From NCBI GenBank assembly GCA_963582935.1, contig CAUZSH010000005.1:1-42257 (forward strand): DNA of 42,257 bases, written 5' to 3'. Below, piece by piece: positions 25,478 to 34,221 of the stretch. Source of the DNA: CAUZSH01 sp963582935 (lineage in GTDB: Bacteria; Pseudomonadota; Gammaproteobacteria; Francisellales; Francisellaceae). A program made the position numbers and the translations under genes. Below the pieces are notes generated by a model that worked only from the letters and a program-made list of their open reading frames with translations, was not told the origin of the DNA and ran no database searches. Numbering within the stretch: the first letter of the stretch is position 1; every line of letters begins with the position of its first letter.

Positions 25478-26739
25478 CATGTAATGTATCAGAAAAAATG
25501 TGGGGCAAAAAAGCCCTCCATATCCCAAATGTCACCGATATTTATGGTGCTGAATTAGTCGGTAGTTTTATTGATAACTACCAAACACGCGTCTTATGCC
25601 TGCTCGCAAAAGAACATAAAATAGTGTTACCCGAACGTCATCGTCAAGCATCAACTGACCTTATCAACTATTTTATTGAAATTGGTTTTGATCATCTTTC
25701 AATGGATAATATTATTTTCATCAACGATTTTGGGAATGCAAGTTTTGAGATTGGCACACTGACGCTTTCTGTGGGTGATAGCATTGCCGAACTATCGGAT
25801 CCAGAGTTCCAGCAAATTGTGCCTTTTTTCTCATCGGCAACGGTAGAGCTTCTTGCGCATAAATACAAAAAAGTATCTCTATTAAGCCATGCTTTAGCCT
25901 GCCTACTTAATGATAAAGGTCACTTAAGGGACATTCTGATTCGTGAAGGCATTCAGGTTACTGGCTCCAATAAAGTCTCCATTTTCCAGCCTGATTATTT
26001 AAAGCAATGCCTTGATATTTACGAAAGTTTATGCAGAGAAGGCGCGACGGAATTTGCAGTCATTATTCCAAAATCCTGCTCAGGTGCTGGAATCCATCGA
26101 TTTGATACGGCAGCAGAATTATTAGAAATCGTCGCCCAATTATCAAATGTTGAAGAGTTCTTGATTGACCCATGGTACGGAGATAATATTGGCTCGCCAT
26201 CATATCAAATCTATATTGCGAACGATCCTAAAGATGATATTTGCATTGGTTTAACCGATCAGATGCTTGATGACTGTTATCACCTAGGTAACCTTTTCCC
26301 TTCTGTATTCAAAAATGAAAAGGAAATTGACGATATCTTCTATCAAGTTGTAGATGTACTGCGAGAACGTGGTGCACGCGGAATGCTCGGTGTTGACCTC
26401 CTTATTCGGCGTATCAATGGTGAAATTATTCCTTATGTTCTGGAAGTCAATGCTCGCCAGACAGGTGCGGTTTATGCGGGGTTTTTGGCTTATGAAATAA
26501 GGGGCGGCAAGAGAAAACCATGGCTTGGCCACAACAATATTGTTATGCCAAAAGACACAACCATGAAAGAATACTATAATTATTTATGTGAGCAAGGCGT
26601 TGCCTACCATAATGGTGATGAAGAAGGCATCCTCATTACTTGCAATGGCAATCTTGCCCATAATAAGATTATGGTGCTCATTATTGCAGATACAACTGAA
26701 CGCCTATATGAGTTATTAGGAATCTCTGAGGGAATGTAA
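25474..26739 (+). CDS. ATP-grasp ligase of unknown substrate
   Basis: A 421-residue ATP-grasp protein, a fold that joins a carboxylate to an amine or thiol via an acyl phosphate. The first 140 residues form a pre-ATP-grasp region (DIYGAELVGSFIDNYQTRVL, FINDFGNASFEIG). The ATP-binding part has LRDILIREGIQVTG (151-164), a Lys and glycine-rich loop PKSCSGAGIHRF (199-210), and the metal/ATP site GVDLLIRR...YVLEVNARQTG with D308, E324, N326 and R328. The C-terminal 70 residues are extra. The overall layout recalls PGM1-type peptide ligases, but this is a guess. It overlaps the amidohydrolase-like gene by ATGA, and a secreted-protein gene follows after 18 bases. Confidence 0.78.
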   Translation: MTCNVSEKMWGKKALHIPNVTDIYGAELVGSFIDNYQTRVLCLLAKEHKIVLPERHRQASTDLINYFIEIGFDHLSMDNIIFINDFGNASFEIGTLTLSVGDSIAELSDPEFQQIVPFFSSATVELLAHKYKKVSLLSHALACLLNDKGHLRDILIREGIQVTGSNKVSIFQPDYLKQCLDIYESLCREGATEFAVIIPKSCSGAGIHRFDTAAELLEIVAQLSNVEEFLIDPWYGDNIGSPSYQIYIANDPKDDICIGLTDQMLDDCYHLGNLFPSVFKNEKEIDDIFYQVVDVLRERGARGMLGVDLLIRRINGEIIPYVLEVNARQTGAVYAGFLAYEIRGGKRKPWLGHNNIVMPKDTTMKEYYNYLCEQGVAYHNGDEEGILITCNGNLAHNKIMVLIIADTTERLYELLGISEGM

Positions 26740-26757
26740 ACATAAAGAGGTGTGGGA

Positions 26758-27363
26758 ATGAAAAATGTTATTATTTGTTTAAGTTTATTACTTGGATGGA
26801 ATACTAGCCTTTTCGCCAGCACCCTCGATGCACCTTTAACTTGCCCAGATGGTAGCACCCTGACAAAGGGAATGTCTGTGACCCAGGTTCGAGATCGGTG
26901 TAGCGATCATGCTTACCTCACGGCACAACCCACACAGACCAGTTGGACCGACCAAACAACTTACCGTTCAAAGCACCCAACAGCTTCTTATCTTTATTTG
27001 TTTCCAAAGAATGCCAAAATACTCAGCAAAGAAACAGCATTACATCAAAAAGTTGTAATACGTTCAACTGCTGACTTAAAAAGCTTTACGAGCGTTTATC
27101 TAAGAGTAAAACAAGAGCACTTAATTGAAATCATGGTTGGTCAAACATTGAAAAAAGAATTACTGATGTGCGGGGAAAAATTGTATCTTGGTATGGCAGT
27201 AAAAGCAATCCATACACTTTGCGGAGGTGCCAATGATATTGCCACCTACACCTCACAAATGACAACCAGCCAAAAATACACCATATTAACCATAAACATA
27301 TCCAAAGATAAAACCGTAAACTATATGTTTACCAATGCTAAACTTACAAACATGAAGAAATAA
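26758..27363 (+). CDS. Secreted protein with two DUF2845-like modules
   Basis: A 201-residue protein with a signal peptide (about 1-22, MKNVIICLSLLLGWNTSLFA). Two similar modules follow: LTCPDGSTLTKGMSVTQVRD with RCSDH, and LMCGEKLYLGMAVKAIHTLC with GGAND. Each has two cysteines around a Gly-Met turn, as in DUF2845-like periplasmic domains, and may form disulfides. I start at ATG 26758, with AGAGG seven bases before; a GTG two codons earlier is less likely. It follows the ATP-grasp gene by 18 bases and precedes the hydrolase gene by three bases, so it belongs to the same transcript. Function unknown. A related one-module gene with a stop codon lies at 37940. Confidence 0.75.
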   Translation: MKNVIICLSLLLGWNTSLFASTLDAPLTCPDGSTLTKGMSVTQVRDRCSDHAYLTAQPTQTSWTDQTTYRSKHPTASYLYLFPKNAKILSKETALHQKVVIRSTADLKSFTSVYLRVKQEHLIEIMVGQTLKKELLMCGEKLYLGMAVKAIHTLCGGANDIATYTSQMTTSQKYTILTINISKDKTVNYMFTNAKLTNMKK

Positions 27364-27366
27364 AAC

Positions 27367-28014
27367 ATGCATCTACTTCCAGAAAACCACCAGCTTATTG
27401 CCGGCCCTACGGGTAATCTCGAGTTAACAGTTGATAAACCAAAAGAAAATAAACACCCAAACACGACCGTTATTATTTGCCACCCGCATCCACAACACTT
27501 AGGCACCATGCATAACAAGGTGGTCACCACGATTTCCAGAACGGCAAAAGAGCTGGGATTAACATCGATACGTTTTAACTACCGTGGAGTGCAACACAGC
27601 CAGGGCAGCTATGACCATGGAGAGGGAGAAGTTGAAGATCTATTGACAGTGGTGAATTGGGTGCAAACTCAAACACCCGAACAAAAAATCATTCTGGCGG
27701 GATTTTCTTTTGGTGGTTCTGTTGCGTACAAGGGCGCGGCAAAAATTGAGCACCTTTCACATCTGATTACCATTGCCCCTGCTGTCGTGAATTTTCCTTT
27801 AACACAGCACCCAGAGCCCACCGTTCCTTGGCTTATCATTCAAGGAAATAATGATGAGGTTGTGGCGTCCGAAGCGGTATTTCATTGGCTAACGACTGAG
27901 ATTTCATGTCCCTACACCTTAAGTAGAATGCAAGAAACTGGACATTTTTTTCATGGGAAATTGGTTCATTTACGCAAAGAAATTGAATATTATTTACAGC
28001 CTAGATTAAGCTAA
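27367..28014 (+). CDS. Alpha/beta hydrolase (COG2945-like)
   Basis: A 215-residue cytoplasmic alpha/beta hydrolase. Motifs include VIICHPHPQHLGTMHNKVV, the oxyanion/strand region FNYRGVQHSQGSYDHGEGE, the nucleophile elbow GFSFGGSVA, the acid in IQGNNDEVVASE, and the catalytic histidine in ETGHFFHGKL. This pattern fits the small COG2945 group, whose substrates are unknown (carboxylesterase-like). It starts three bases after the previous stop and is followed by hemF after 19 bases. Confidence 0.85.
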   Translation: MHLLPENHQLIAGPTGNLELTVDKPKENKHPNTTVIICHPHPQHLGTMHNKVVTTISRTAKELGLTSIRFNYRGVQHSQGSYDHGEGEVEDLLTVVNWVQTQTPEQKIILAGFSFGGSVAYKGAAKIEHLSHLITIAPAVVNFPLTQHPEPTVPWLIIQGNNDEVVASEAVFHWLTTEISCPYTLSRMQETGHFFHGKLVHLRKEIEYYLQPRLS

Positions 28015-28033
28015 GCTTTAGGGAGCTAGTGTC

Positions 28034-28978
28034 ATGAATATCCAATTGGTCAAAAAATATTTTTTAGTCCTCCAAGATCAAATCTGCCAAGCACTTGAAA
28101 AAGAAGATGGTCGCGCAAAATTCCAAGAAGATAACTGGACATACGAAAATGGTACAGGTGGCGGACGCACCCGTGTGATTGAAGATGGAAGCGTCATTGA
28201 AAAAGGAGGCGTCAACTTTTCTCATATTCAAGGTGCTAAACTTCCTGAGGCCATTCTAAAAACAAAGCCTGAACTGAAAGGCTATTCCTTTCAAGCGATG
28301 GGGGCTTCATTGGTTATTCACCCGCATAGCCCTATGGTGCCCACCTCCCATATGAATGTGCGCTTTTTTTTGGCAGAACACCCTGATAAAAAACCAATTT
28401 GGTGGTTTGGTGGTGGCTTTGACCTAACACCCTATTATGGCTTTAAAGAAGATTGCCAGCATTGGCATCAAGAATCTTATAATGCTTGTAAAAATTTTGG
28501 TAATGCGCTTTATCCAGAGCTAAAAAAACAATGTGATGACTATTTTTATATCCCACATCGCCATGAAACTCGAGGCATTGGTGGCTTGTTTTTTGATTAC
28601 TATAAATCATCCAGCTTTGATGAGGCTTTTCGTTTCACACAATCTGTGGGAGATCATTATATCAAAGCCTATCAGCCTATTCTAAACAAGAGAAAAAAGA
28701 TGCCTTTTACGGAGGCTCAAAAAGACTTCCAACTTTTTCGACGTGGGCGTTATGTGGAGTTTAATTTATTGATTGATCGTGGCACCCACTTTGGTTTACA
28801 AAGCGGTGGACGCACGGAATCTATCTTAATGTCACTCCCACCTGTGACAAAATGGAAGTATAATTTTAAGCCTGAAAAAAATTCAGAAGAAGAAAAACTT
28901 TATACTGAGTTTTTAGGAAAACGGGATTGGTTGGACGGGCAATCCCCCATAAAAAAAGAGGCGTTAATAAAACAATAA
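28034..28978 (+). CDS. hemF: Oxygen-dependent coproporphyrinogen III oxidase
   Basis: Converts coproporphyrinogen III to protoporphyrinogen IX with molecular oxygen, a late step of heme synthesis in the cytoplasm. It has 314 residues (E. coli 299). Motifs are clear: NGTGGGRTRVIEDGSVIEKG, HMNVRFFLAE, WWFGGGFDLTPYYGF, RGIGGLFFDYYKS, and RGRYVEFNLLIDRGTHFGLQ with SGGRTESILMSLPP. GGGAG precedes the ATG. Being oxygen-dependent, it fits with the cyo oxidase at the start of the window. The 100 bases after it, up to the convergent pdxT, show no obvious terminator. Confidence 0.97.
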   Translation: MNIQLVKKYFLVLQDQICQALEKEDGRAKFQEDNWTYENGTGGGRTRVIEDGSVIEKGGVNFSHIQGAKLPEAILKTKPELKGYSFQAMGASLVIHPHSPMVPTSHMNVRFFLAEHPDKKPIWWFGGGFDLTPYYGFKEDCQHWHQESYNACKNFGNALYPELKKQCDDYFYIPHRHETRGIGGLFFDYYKSSSFDEAFRFTQSVGDHYIKAYQPILNKRKKMPFTEAQKDFQLFRRGRYVEFNLLIDRGTHFGLQSGGRTESILMSLPPVTKWKYNFKPEKNSEEEKLYTEFLGKRDWLDGQSPIKKEALIKQ

Positions 28979-29078
28979 TCCAAACAAAAAATGCACTATA
29001 AAATATCCAGTTCGAAAACGATCGTAAAATCACCTTGTATCGTAGAAAGGGTCGAAAATGATACTGCGATCTCATCTG

Positions 29079-29675
29079 TTACAACGATAAAAAATATTCA
29101 AGAATCTGAGTGTTTTTCGTCAACTCAGGATGAAAAGTCATGGCAAGGCTTCGCTCTTGTTGCAACAACACAGGCGCATTTTGATAGCTTGCAAGCACCC
29201 TGACTTTATCTTTGCAAAACTCTGACACAACGGGTGCACGAATAAAAAATGCAGGGATTTTAATTTCAGTATCCCCTAAAAGACAATTCAACTCTGTCAT
29301 AAAGCTTTCTTGTTGACGACCATATTGGTTGCGCTCGACAGAAATATCCATCACCGATAACATCTCATCGCCACCGGGAAAGGCCATATTTGCCATCAGA
29401 ATAATCCCCGCACACGTCCCTAAGACAGGATGAGTCTGGCAATAAGCACGGAGTGGTTCCCATAACTGATGTTTTTTAAGCATATTAACCATGGCGGTAC
29501 TTTCACCACCTGGAATAATCAAGCGATCCACCTGATTTAAATCCTCTGCATTACGTACAAAACGCGTTCTCATGCCCAGTTTCTGACACCTCTGGGCGTG
29601 TTTTGCAAAGGCACCTTGAATCGCAAGTATACCGATTGTTTCAAATGACTTAGGTGCTTTGAAACTACCAGCCAC
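29079..29675 (-). CDS. pdxT: Pyridoxal 5'-phosphate synthase glutaminase subunit
   Basis: Class I glutamine amidotransferase that feeds ammonia to PdxS for DXP-independent PLP synthesis. It has 198 residues. Motifs are IGILAIQGAFAKH, IIPGGESTAMV, the nucleophile C88 in LGTCAGIILMAN, and the catalytic pair H182/E184 in TFHPEL. The GTG start at 29675 lies inside the last codons of pdxS (11-base overlap); no better start precedes the conserved IGILAIQG. The subunits are expected to form the 12+12 synthase complex. Confidence 0.95.
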   Translation of the reverse strand: MAGSFKAPKSFETIGILAIQGAFAKHAQRCQKLGMRTRFVRNAEDLNQVDRLIIPGGESTAMVNMLKKHQLWEPLRAYCQTHPVLGTCAGIILMANMAFPGGDEMLSVMDISVERNQYGRQQESFMTELNCLLGDTEIKIPAFFIRAPVVSEFCKDKVRVLASYQNAPVLLQQERSLAMTFHPELTKNTQILEYFLSL

Positions 29676-30549
29676 GAACAGACATTTTTTCTTTTTCGAT
29701 CAAGCTATCAATATTAATGCCCGTCATTGCTCCGCCTAAATCCTCAGAGATTTCGGCTAAGACTTTAGGATCATTATAGTGTGTTACTGCACTCACAATG
29801 GCATTTGCACGTTTTTGAGGGTTGTCAGATTTAAAGATTCCTGATCCCACAAATACGGTTTCAGCACCCAGCTGCATCATTAATGCCGCATCCGCAGGCG
29901 TTGCAATGCCGCCAGCTGAGAAATTAGGCACCGGAAGCTTGCCATGCTCATGCACATACTCGACTAACTCTAGTGGTGCCTGTAGCTTTTTAGCTGCCAA
30001 CATCAATTCAGATTTATCCATGGCCTGCACTTGTCTGATCTCTGACGTTACTTTGCGCATTTGACTCACGGCTTGCACCACATCACCCGTACCTGGTTCA
30101 CCTTTGGTACGAATGAGGGCAGCGCCCTCACCAATGCGTCTTAAAGCTTCACCCAAATTACAGCAACCACAAACAAAGGGCACTTTAAAATCCCTTTTAT
30201 AAATGTGATATGCCTCATCTGCAGGCGTTAGCACTTCACTTTCATCAATAAAGTCCACACCAAGTGACTCAATAATTTGTGCTTCAACAAAATGCCCAAT
30301 ACGCACTTTTGCCATCACTGGAATCGAAACTGCAGCCATAATTTCTTTAATCATTTTAGGATCAGACATTCTTGCCACACCACCATCTACACGAATATCA
30401 GCCGGTACTCTTTCTAGTGCCATAACGGCAACAGCACCTGCTTTTTCAGCAATTATTGCCTGTTCTGCAGTGACCACATCCATAATTACGCCACCTTTTA
30501 ACATTTCTGCTAAACCGACATTGGCTCTCCATCTTTCTGTATTCATCAT
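29665..30549 (-). CDS. pdxS: Pyridoxal 5'-phosphate synthase subunit PdxS
   Basis: Makes PLP from ribose 5-phosphate, glyceraldehyde 3-phosphate and ammonia. It has 294 residues. Catalytic lysines are at the same numbers as in Bacillus: K81 in PVMAKVRIGHFVEAQ and K149 in LIRTKGEPGTGDV. Other signatures are GGVIMDVVTAEQAIIAEKAG, ALERVPADIRVDGGVARMSD and FSAGGIATPADAALMMQLG. AGAGGTG precedes the ATG. This DXP-independent route is less common in gammaproteobacteria than PdxA/PdxJ. The gene is divergent from glpX. PLP made here is a cofactor for enzymes such as the cysteine synthase-like protein of this window. Confidence 0.98.
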   Translation of the reverse strand: MMNTERWRANVGLAEMLKGGVIMDVVTAEQAIIAEKAGAVAVMALERVPADIRVDGGVARMSDPKMIKEIMAAVSIPVMAKVRIGHFVEAQIIESLGVDFIDESEVLTPADEAYHIYKRDFKVPFVCGCCNLGEALRRIGEGAALIRTKGEPGTGDVVQAVSQMRKVTSEIRQVQAMDKSELMLAAKKLQAPLELVEYVHEHGKLPVPNFSAGGIATPADAALMMQLGAETVFVGSGIFKSDNPQKRANAIVSAVTHYNDPKVLAEISEDLGGAMTGINIDSLIEKEKMSVRGW

Positions 30550-30640
30550 TCACCTCTTCGCGCTTATTAAACAATATTGAGTTTACAGGTATCAGAGATT
30601 ATCATTGTTTTGTGAGAAACAAAAGTTTCAGTCACCGCGT

Positions 30641-30669
30641 TTGAGTTATTTTTGTAAAAACGTTACAAT
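30641..30669 (+). promoter_or_regulatory. Predicted promoter of glpX
   Basis: TTGAGT at 30641-30646, a 17-base spacer and TACAAT at 30664-30669 give a good sigma-70 promoter, 42 bases before the glpX ATG in the region divergent from pdxS. Confidence 0.5.
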
Positions 30670-30711
30670 TTCTCCAATATATCACCCCACACAAGCCAAT
30701 TGGAGTTTTTT

Positions 30712-31677
30712 ATGGATCGCAACCTTGCATTAGAATCAGTTCGAGTTACCGAGGCTGCTGCTTTATCGGCATGGCTACAAATGGGCCGAGGCGACGAAAA
30801 AGCCGCAGATCAAGCCGCAGTAGATGCCATGCGCCGCGCATTAAATGGCTTGGCAATTGAAGGCACAGTCGTGATTGGTGAGGGGGAACGGGATGAGGCA
30901 CCCATGCTTTATATTGGTGAAAAAGTCGGAATGGGTGGCCCAAAAGTAGATATCGCACTGGATCCCCTAGAAGGTACGACAATCTGCGCAAAAGGAGGCA
31001 TGAATTCTCTTGCGGTGATTGCAATGGCAGAACATGGTGGTTTTTTAAATGCACCTGATGTTTATATGGATAAAATTGCCGTGGGCGGGCATGATATGCC
31101 TGAAGGTATTATCAATATTGATGACACGCCTGCCGAAAACTTAAAGCGCTTATCAAAGCATAAAAATATTCCCATCGAAGCGCTTGTCGTTTGCATTATG
31201 GATCGTGATCGCCATGAAAAACTGATCAAACAAGTTCGCGAAGCTGGTGCCAAAGTGGTTTTAATCAGCGATGGTGATGTTGCGGGTGTTATAGCTTGTG
31301 CTGACCCTGATACAGGCATTGATATGTATATGGGCATTGGTGGCGCACCAGAAGGTGTTTTAGCCGCAGCGGCGCTTCGCTGCTTGGGTGGACAAATGGA
31401 AGGTCGCCTTCTGTTTAGAAACGATGCAGAAAAAGGGCGCGCAGCGAAATGGGGTATCACTGATCTCAATCGTAAATATACCTTACATGAACTTGCCAGT
31501 GGTAATGTTTTATTTACGGCAACGGGTGTCACTGACGGTCAAATGCTCGACGGTGTTAAGCGTAAAGGCAAATTCGCTACCACGCATAGCATTGTGATGC
31601 GCTCTGAATCAGGCACGGTTCGAACGATTCATGCCACCCACAACTTTAACTTTAAAAATGGATTTGAGTTCCGTTAA
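30712..31677 (+). CDS. glpX: Fructose-1,6-bisphosphatase class II
   Basis: Gluconeogenic phosphatase converting fructose 1,6-bisphosphate to fructose 6-phosphate. I start at ATG 30712 (321 residues) because TTGGAG lies just upstream and MDRNLALESVRVTEAAAL is the standard N-terminus. Motifs are GEGERDEAPMLYIGE and the metal site LDPLEGTTICAKG, then GGAPEGVLAAAALRCLGGQM and the C-terminal HSIVMRSESGTVRTIHATH. In gammaproteobacteria that lack class I Fbp this enzyme is the main fructose bisphosphatase; whether fbp exists here is unknown. It stands alone, divergent from pdxST. Confidence 0.97.
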   Translation: MDRNLALESVRVTEAAALSAWLQMGRGDEKAADQAAVDAMRRALNGLAIEGTVVIGEGERDEAPMLYIGEKVGMGGPKVDIALDPLEGTTICAKGGMNSLAVIAMAEHGGFLNAPDVYMDKIAVGGHDMPEGIINIDDTPAENLKRLSKHKNIPIEALVVCIMDRDRHEKLIKQVREAGAKVVLISDGDVAGVIACADPDTGIDMYMGIGGAPEGVLAAAALRCLGGQMEGRLLFRNDAEKGRAAKWGITDLNRKYTLHELASGNVLFTATGVTDGQMLDGVKRKGKFATTHSIVMRSESGTVRTIHATHNFNFKNGFEFR

Positions 31678-31793
31678 AATTAAATTCTTCCGAAGACCTT
31701 GATTGCCTCCTGATTTTCCTAGCCCGTTTGTAAAATAAGCCTCTCTCTCACTATACTCTTAAATAGATTAACTCAACATCGAGAAAAATAACG

Positions 31794-32357
31794 ATGAAAA
31801 AATTCTTATTAATACTTGTCTCCTTATTTATATTTATAGGACTAGCGCCATCCTATGCCGCTGAGAACAATTGCCAAACCTCATGTACACTTGTTACAGG
31901 CACAGACAAAATGAAGGTCACTTACCAAATTAAAGATGATAAACTCATTGTGGGCATGTCTGCCAAAACAACGAGTTGGGTAGCCATTGGTTTTGGTGCA
32001 ACAAAGGACATGAAAGATGCTACCATCGTAATGGGGTATATTGACAAAAGTAACAACCCCATCTTATCCAATGAATTTGGTATTGCAACCACTAAACATT
32101 TAAGTCGATCTAAGTTGGGCGGTGAGCCTGAAGGCAAACTTATTTCAGGTAGCTTAAAAAATGGAGAAACAACGATTCGCTTTTCCTTACCGTTAATGAC
32201 AGCCGATGCGAAGTACGGTAAAACATTTAAATCAGGAAAGTCCATAAAAGTAATCTTGGCTTATGGTCCTAATAATGCAAAAAACTTTACCGCTTATCAT
32301 GCTTTTAGAACTGAAAAAACGCTCACATTACCTAAGCTTCCAACACCTACTGAATAA
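31794..32357 (+). CDS. Secreted DOMON-domain protein, putative heme or sugar binder
   Basis: A 187-residue exported protein. The signal peptide is about residues 1-22 (MKKFLLILVSLFIFIGLAPS...YAA), followed by a short Cys pair (NNCQTSC). The rest looks like a DOMON domain: DKLIVGMSAKTTSWVAIGFG, then DMKDATIVMGYID and the late YHAFRTEKT. In the cytochrome-type DOMON fold one Met and one His ligate heme b; M in DMKDATI and H in AYHAF are the candidates, which is inference. No membrane anchor or partner cytochrome b561 is adjacent. The start is ATG with a weak GAGAAA upstream. Confidence 0.7.
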   Translation: MKKFLLILVSLFIFIGLAPSYAAENNCQTSCTLVTGTDKMKVTYQIKDDKLIVGMSAKTTSWVAIGFGATKDMKDATIVMGYIDKSNNPILSNEFGIATTKHLSRSKLGGEPEGKLISGSLKNGETTIRFSLPLMTADAKYGKTFKSGKSIKVILAYGPNNAKNFTAYHAFRTEKTLTLPKLPTPTE

Positions 32358-32374
32358 CCCACCCAAAGAAGCAC

Positions 32375-33469
32375 TTACTTTTGCTTAAAACCCATGGCGG
32401 CTAACCTTTTCTTTAAACTGGGATGGGTCGAAAAGAAATCGCTACTATCTTTGCGCTCACCTGCTAATTGCGCACTATTGGGATCAAAAATATAAGAGGC
32501 TCGTCGCAAACGTTCATTAGAGGTCTGCTTATAAGCTTGCGCCACAGCTGGGTCTTGATGACTGCCACTGATTTTCATCAACGCTCGTGCCATTGGGCCA
32601 TTATCACGCATCAACTCTACCGCGCCTGCATCTGCCATATATTCCCGTGTGCGGCTCAAGAACAGCATCATCATCGAGGTAATGAGTGGTAGGACAAATC
32701 TTAAGACCATCACGGCAATAAAAATAATCATCATTATATTATTGCCGTTATTGTTACGGCTATCTCTACGATTTTGCCCTGATCCGCCAAATAAGACCGA
32801 GTAGAACAAAATATCTACCATAAACATCAGCATATTTGCCAGCACAATGGTGAACAGATTTAGCTTAATATCTTGATGTCGAATATGAGTCAATTCATGC
32901 GCCATCACAGCTTGAAGTTCATCTCTGCTTAAAGCTTCTGCTAAGGTTCGGGTGATGGCAATCATTGCAGATTTTTCAGAATACCCCGAAGCAAAAGCAT
33001 TCATATAGTTCGCTTCAATCAAGTATACTTTTGGCATATAAGACATATTAGCAGCGAGCTTCATCTCTTCCACCACATTATAAATTCGCTGAGAAAGGGA
33101 ATCTGAACTGTTAGGCAATATCTCTTTATATTGTGTGCCACTAAGCATGATTTTATTATAAAAAGCAAAAGTACATAACACCCAGATAAACGCCACAACA
33201 ACAGAAATAATCGTGGCATAAGGTACAAGTTTGAAAGTCATCAACGCTTGAAATATTTGTCCTGGAGACGCGGCAATCGTTTGATATTGCCCATAAGCAT
33301 TTTGCGCATAAACGCCCACCGTATTATAACGCCAAATAAAATCAATTAAAAAACCCAGTGCCAAAAACATAATTAAAAATAAAAAAATAACCAAATAGGT
33401 TTTTCGCGTGTTTTGTTTAATAATCTGACGCCAATCTGCCGATTTGAATTGATGTAGGTTCATAGACAT
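32375..33469 (-). CDS. M48-family membrane zinc metalloprotease, HtpX-like
   Basis: A 364-residue inner-membrane metalloprotease expected to degrade misfolded membrane proteins. The zinc motif is H191-E-L-T-H195 in AVMAHELTHIRHQD, and the third ligand is E276 in SRTREYMADAGAVEL. Hydrophobic segments lie at about 25-45, 85-105, 205-228 and 246-272, an arrangement like HtpX. The linker between the last two spans is Asn/Arg-rich. It sits eight bases downstream of lemA, a pairing seen in many bacteria, which suggests linked roles in envelope quality control. Confidence 0.9.
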   Translation of the reverse strand: MSMNLHQFKSADWRQIIKQNTRKTYLVIFLFLIMFLALGFLIDFIWRYNTVGVYAQNAYGQYQTIAASPGQIFQALMTFKLVPYATIISVVVAFIWVLCTFAFYNKIMLSGTQYKEILPNSSDSLSQRIYNVVEEMKLAANMSYMPKVYLIEANYMNAFASGYSEKSAMIAITRTLAEALSRDELQAVMAHELTHIRHQDIKLNLFTIVLANMLMFMVDILFYSVLFGGSGQNRRDSRNNNGNNIMMIIFIAVMVLRFVLPLITSMMMLFLSRTREYMADAGAVELMRDNGPMARALMKISGSHQDPAVAQAYKQTSNERLRRASYIFDPNSAQLAGERKDSSDFFSTHPSLKKRLAAMGFKQK

Positions 33470-33476
33470 AAATAAG

Positions 33477-34055
33477 TTATAGCTCTACTTTATAGTTTTC
33501 CATTTCAATTTTTTTCTCTTCTGTAATATTCCAGTAAGTGAATACCTTATCGAGCTTAGATTTAAAGAATCCTACGACCATCCCTGCAAAAAATGATTTC
33601 TTATGTGCATTATATTTTTCAATGGAATCATTAAATGCTTGCTTAGAGAATGCCAATTTATTTTCCGTTGAAGTAATCTCTTCCTGAAGTTGCATGACAT
33701 TTTGATTCGCTTTTAAATCTGGATAATTTTCAAACTGAATACTAATCCCCTTCGCGATCCCTGAAATCGCATTTTCAGCCTCCATTCGTGAGGCAGAATC
33801 ACCCGAGCTTTTAGCTGCTTGTGCTTGATTTCTTAATCTCGTCACATCTTTTAAAGTGGTTTTCTCATAATCCATATACTTATTAACCACATTAATCAAA
33901 GATTCAAACACTTTGTAGCGTCGATCTAATTGTACATCAATCTGGCGTTCAGAATTATCCACAGCCTCGATCTCACCAATCAACCCATTGTAGGTCATCA
34001 CCACATAAGCCAATAGTATTACCAATATCACCATAATCACAATTAGGGCTGTCAT
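33477..34055 (-). CDS. lemA: LemA family membrane-anchored protein
   Basis: A 192-residue LemA-family protein: one N-terminal membrane helix (about 2-23) followed by a long helical domain. Family segments are YNGLIGEIEAVDNSERQIDV, LDRRYKVFESLINVVNKYM, EKTTLKDVTRLRNQA and SIQFENYPDLKANQNVMQLQ. I choose the ATG at 34055, five bases after a perfect AGGAGG; the GTG before it is too close to that site. The molecular role of LemA is not established. It is the first gene of a two-gene operon with the HtpX-like protease. Confidence 0.93.
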   Translation of the reverse strand: MTALIVIMVILVILLAYVVMTYNGLIGEIEAVDNSERQIDVQLDRRYKVFESLINVVNKYMDYEKTTLKDVTRLRNQAQAAKSSGDSASRMEAENAISGIAKGISIQFENYPDLKANQNVMQLQEEITSTENKLAFSKQAFNDSIEKYNAHKKSFFAGMVVGFFKSKLDKVFTYWNITEEKKIEMENYKVEL

Positions 34056-34221
34056 CACTACCTCCTGAAAGTATATTTACACCGCTATTCTAGTTTCTAT
34101 CTAATTAGATTGCCATGTGTTTTGTAGCGATGATTAAAATGTATTCTTTAAAAACAGGAATAATTTTAATTATCCGTCTACACTTACAAGCACGATCAGA
34201 CAAATGACTGGAATGCGCTGA

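Noticed and set aside
31062..31532. 156-codon minus-strand frame inside glpX
   Set aside because: It is an antisense shadow with Arg/Ser/Pro-rich composition typical of reversed coding sequence.
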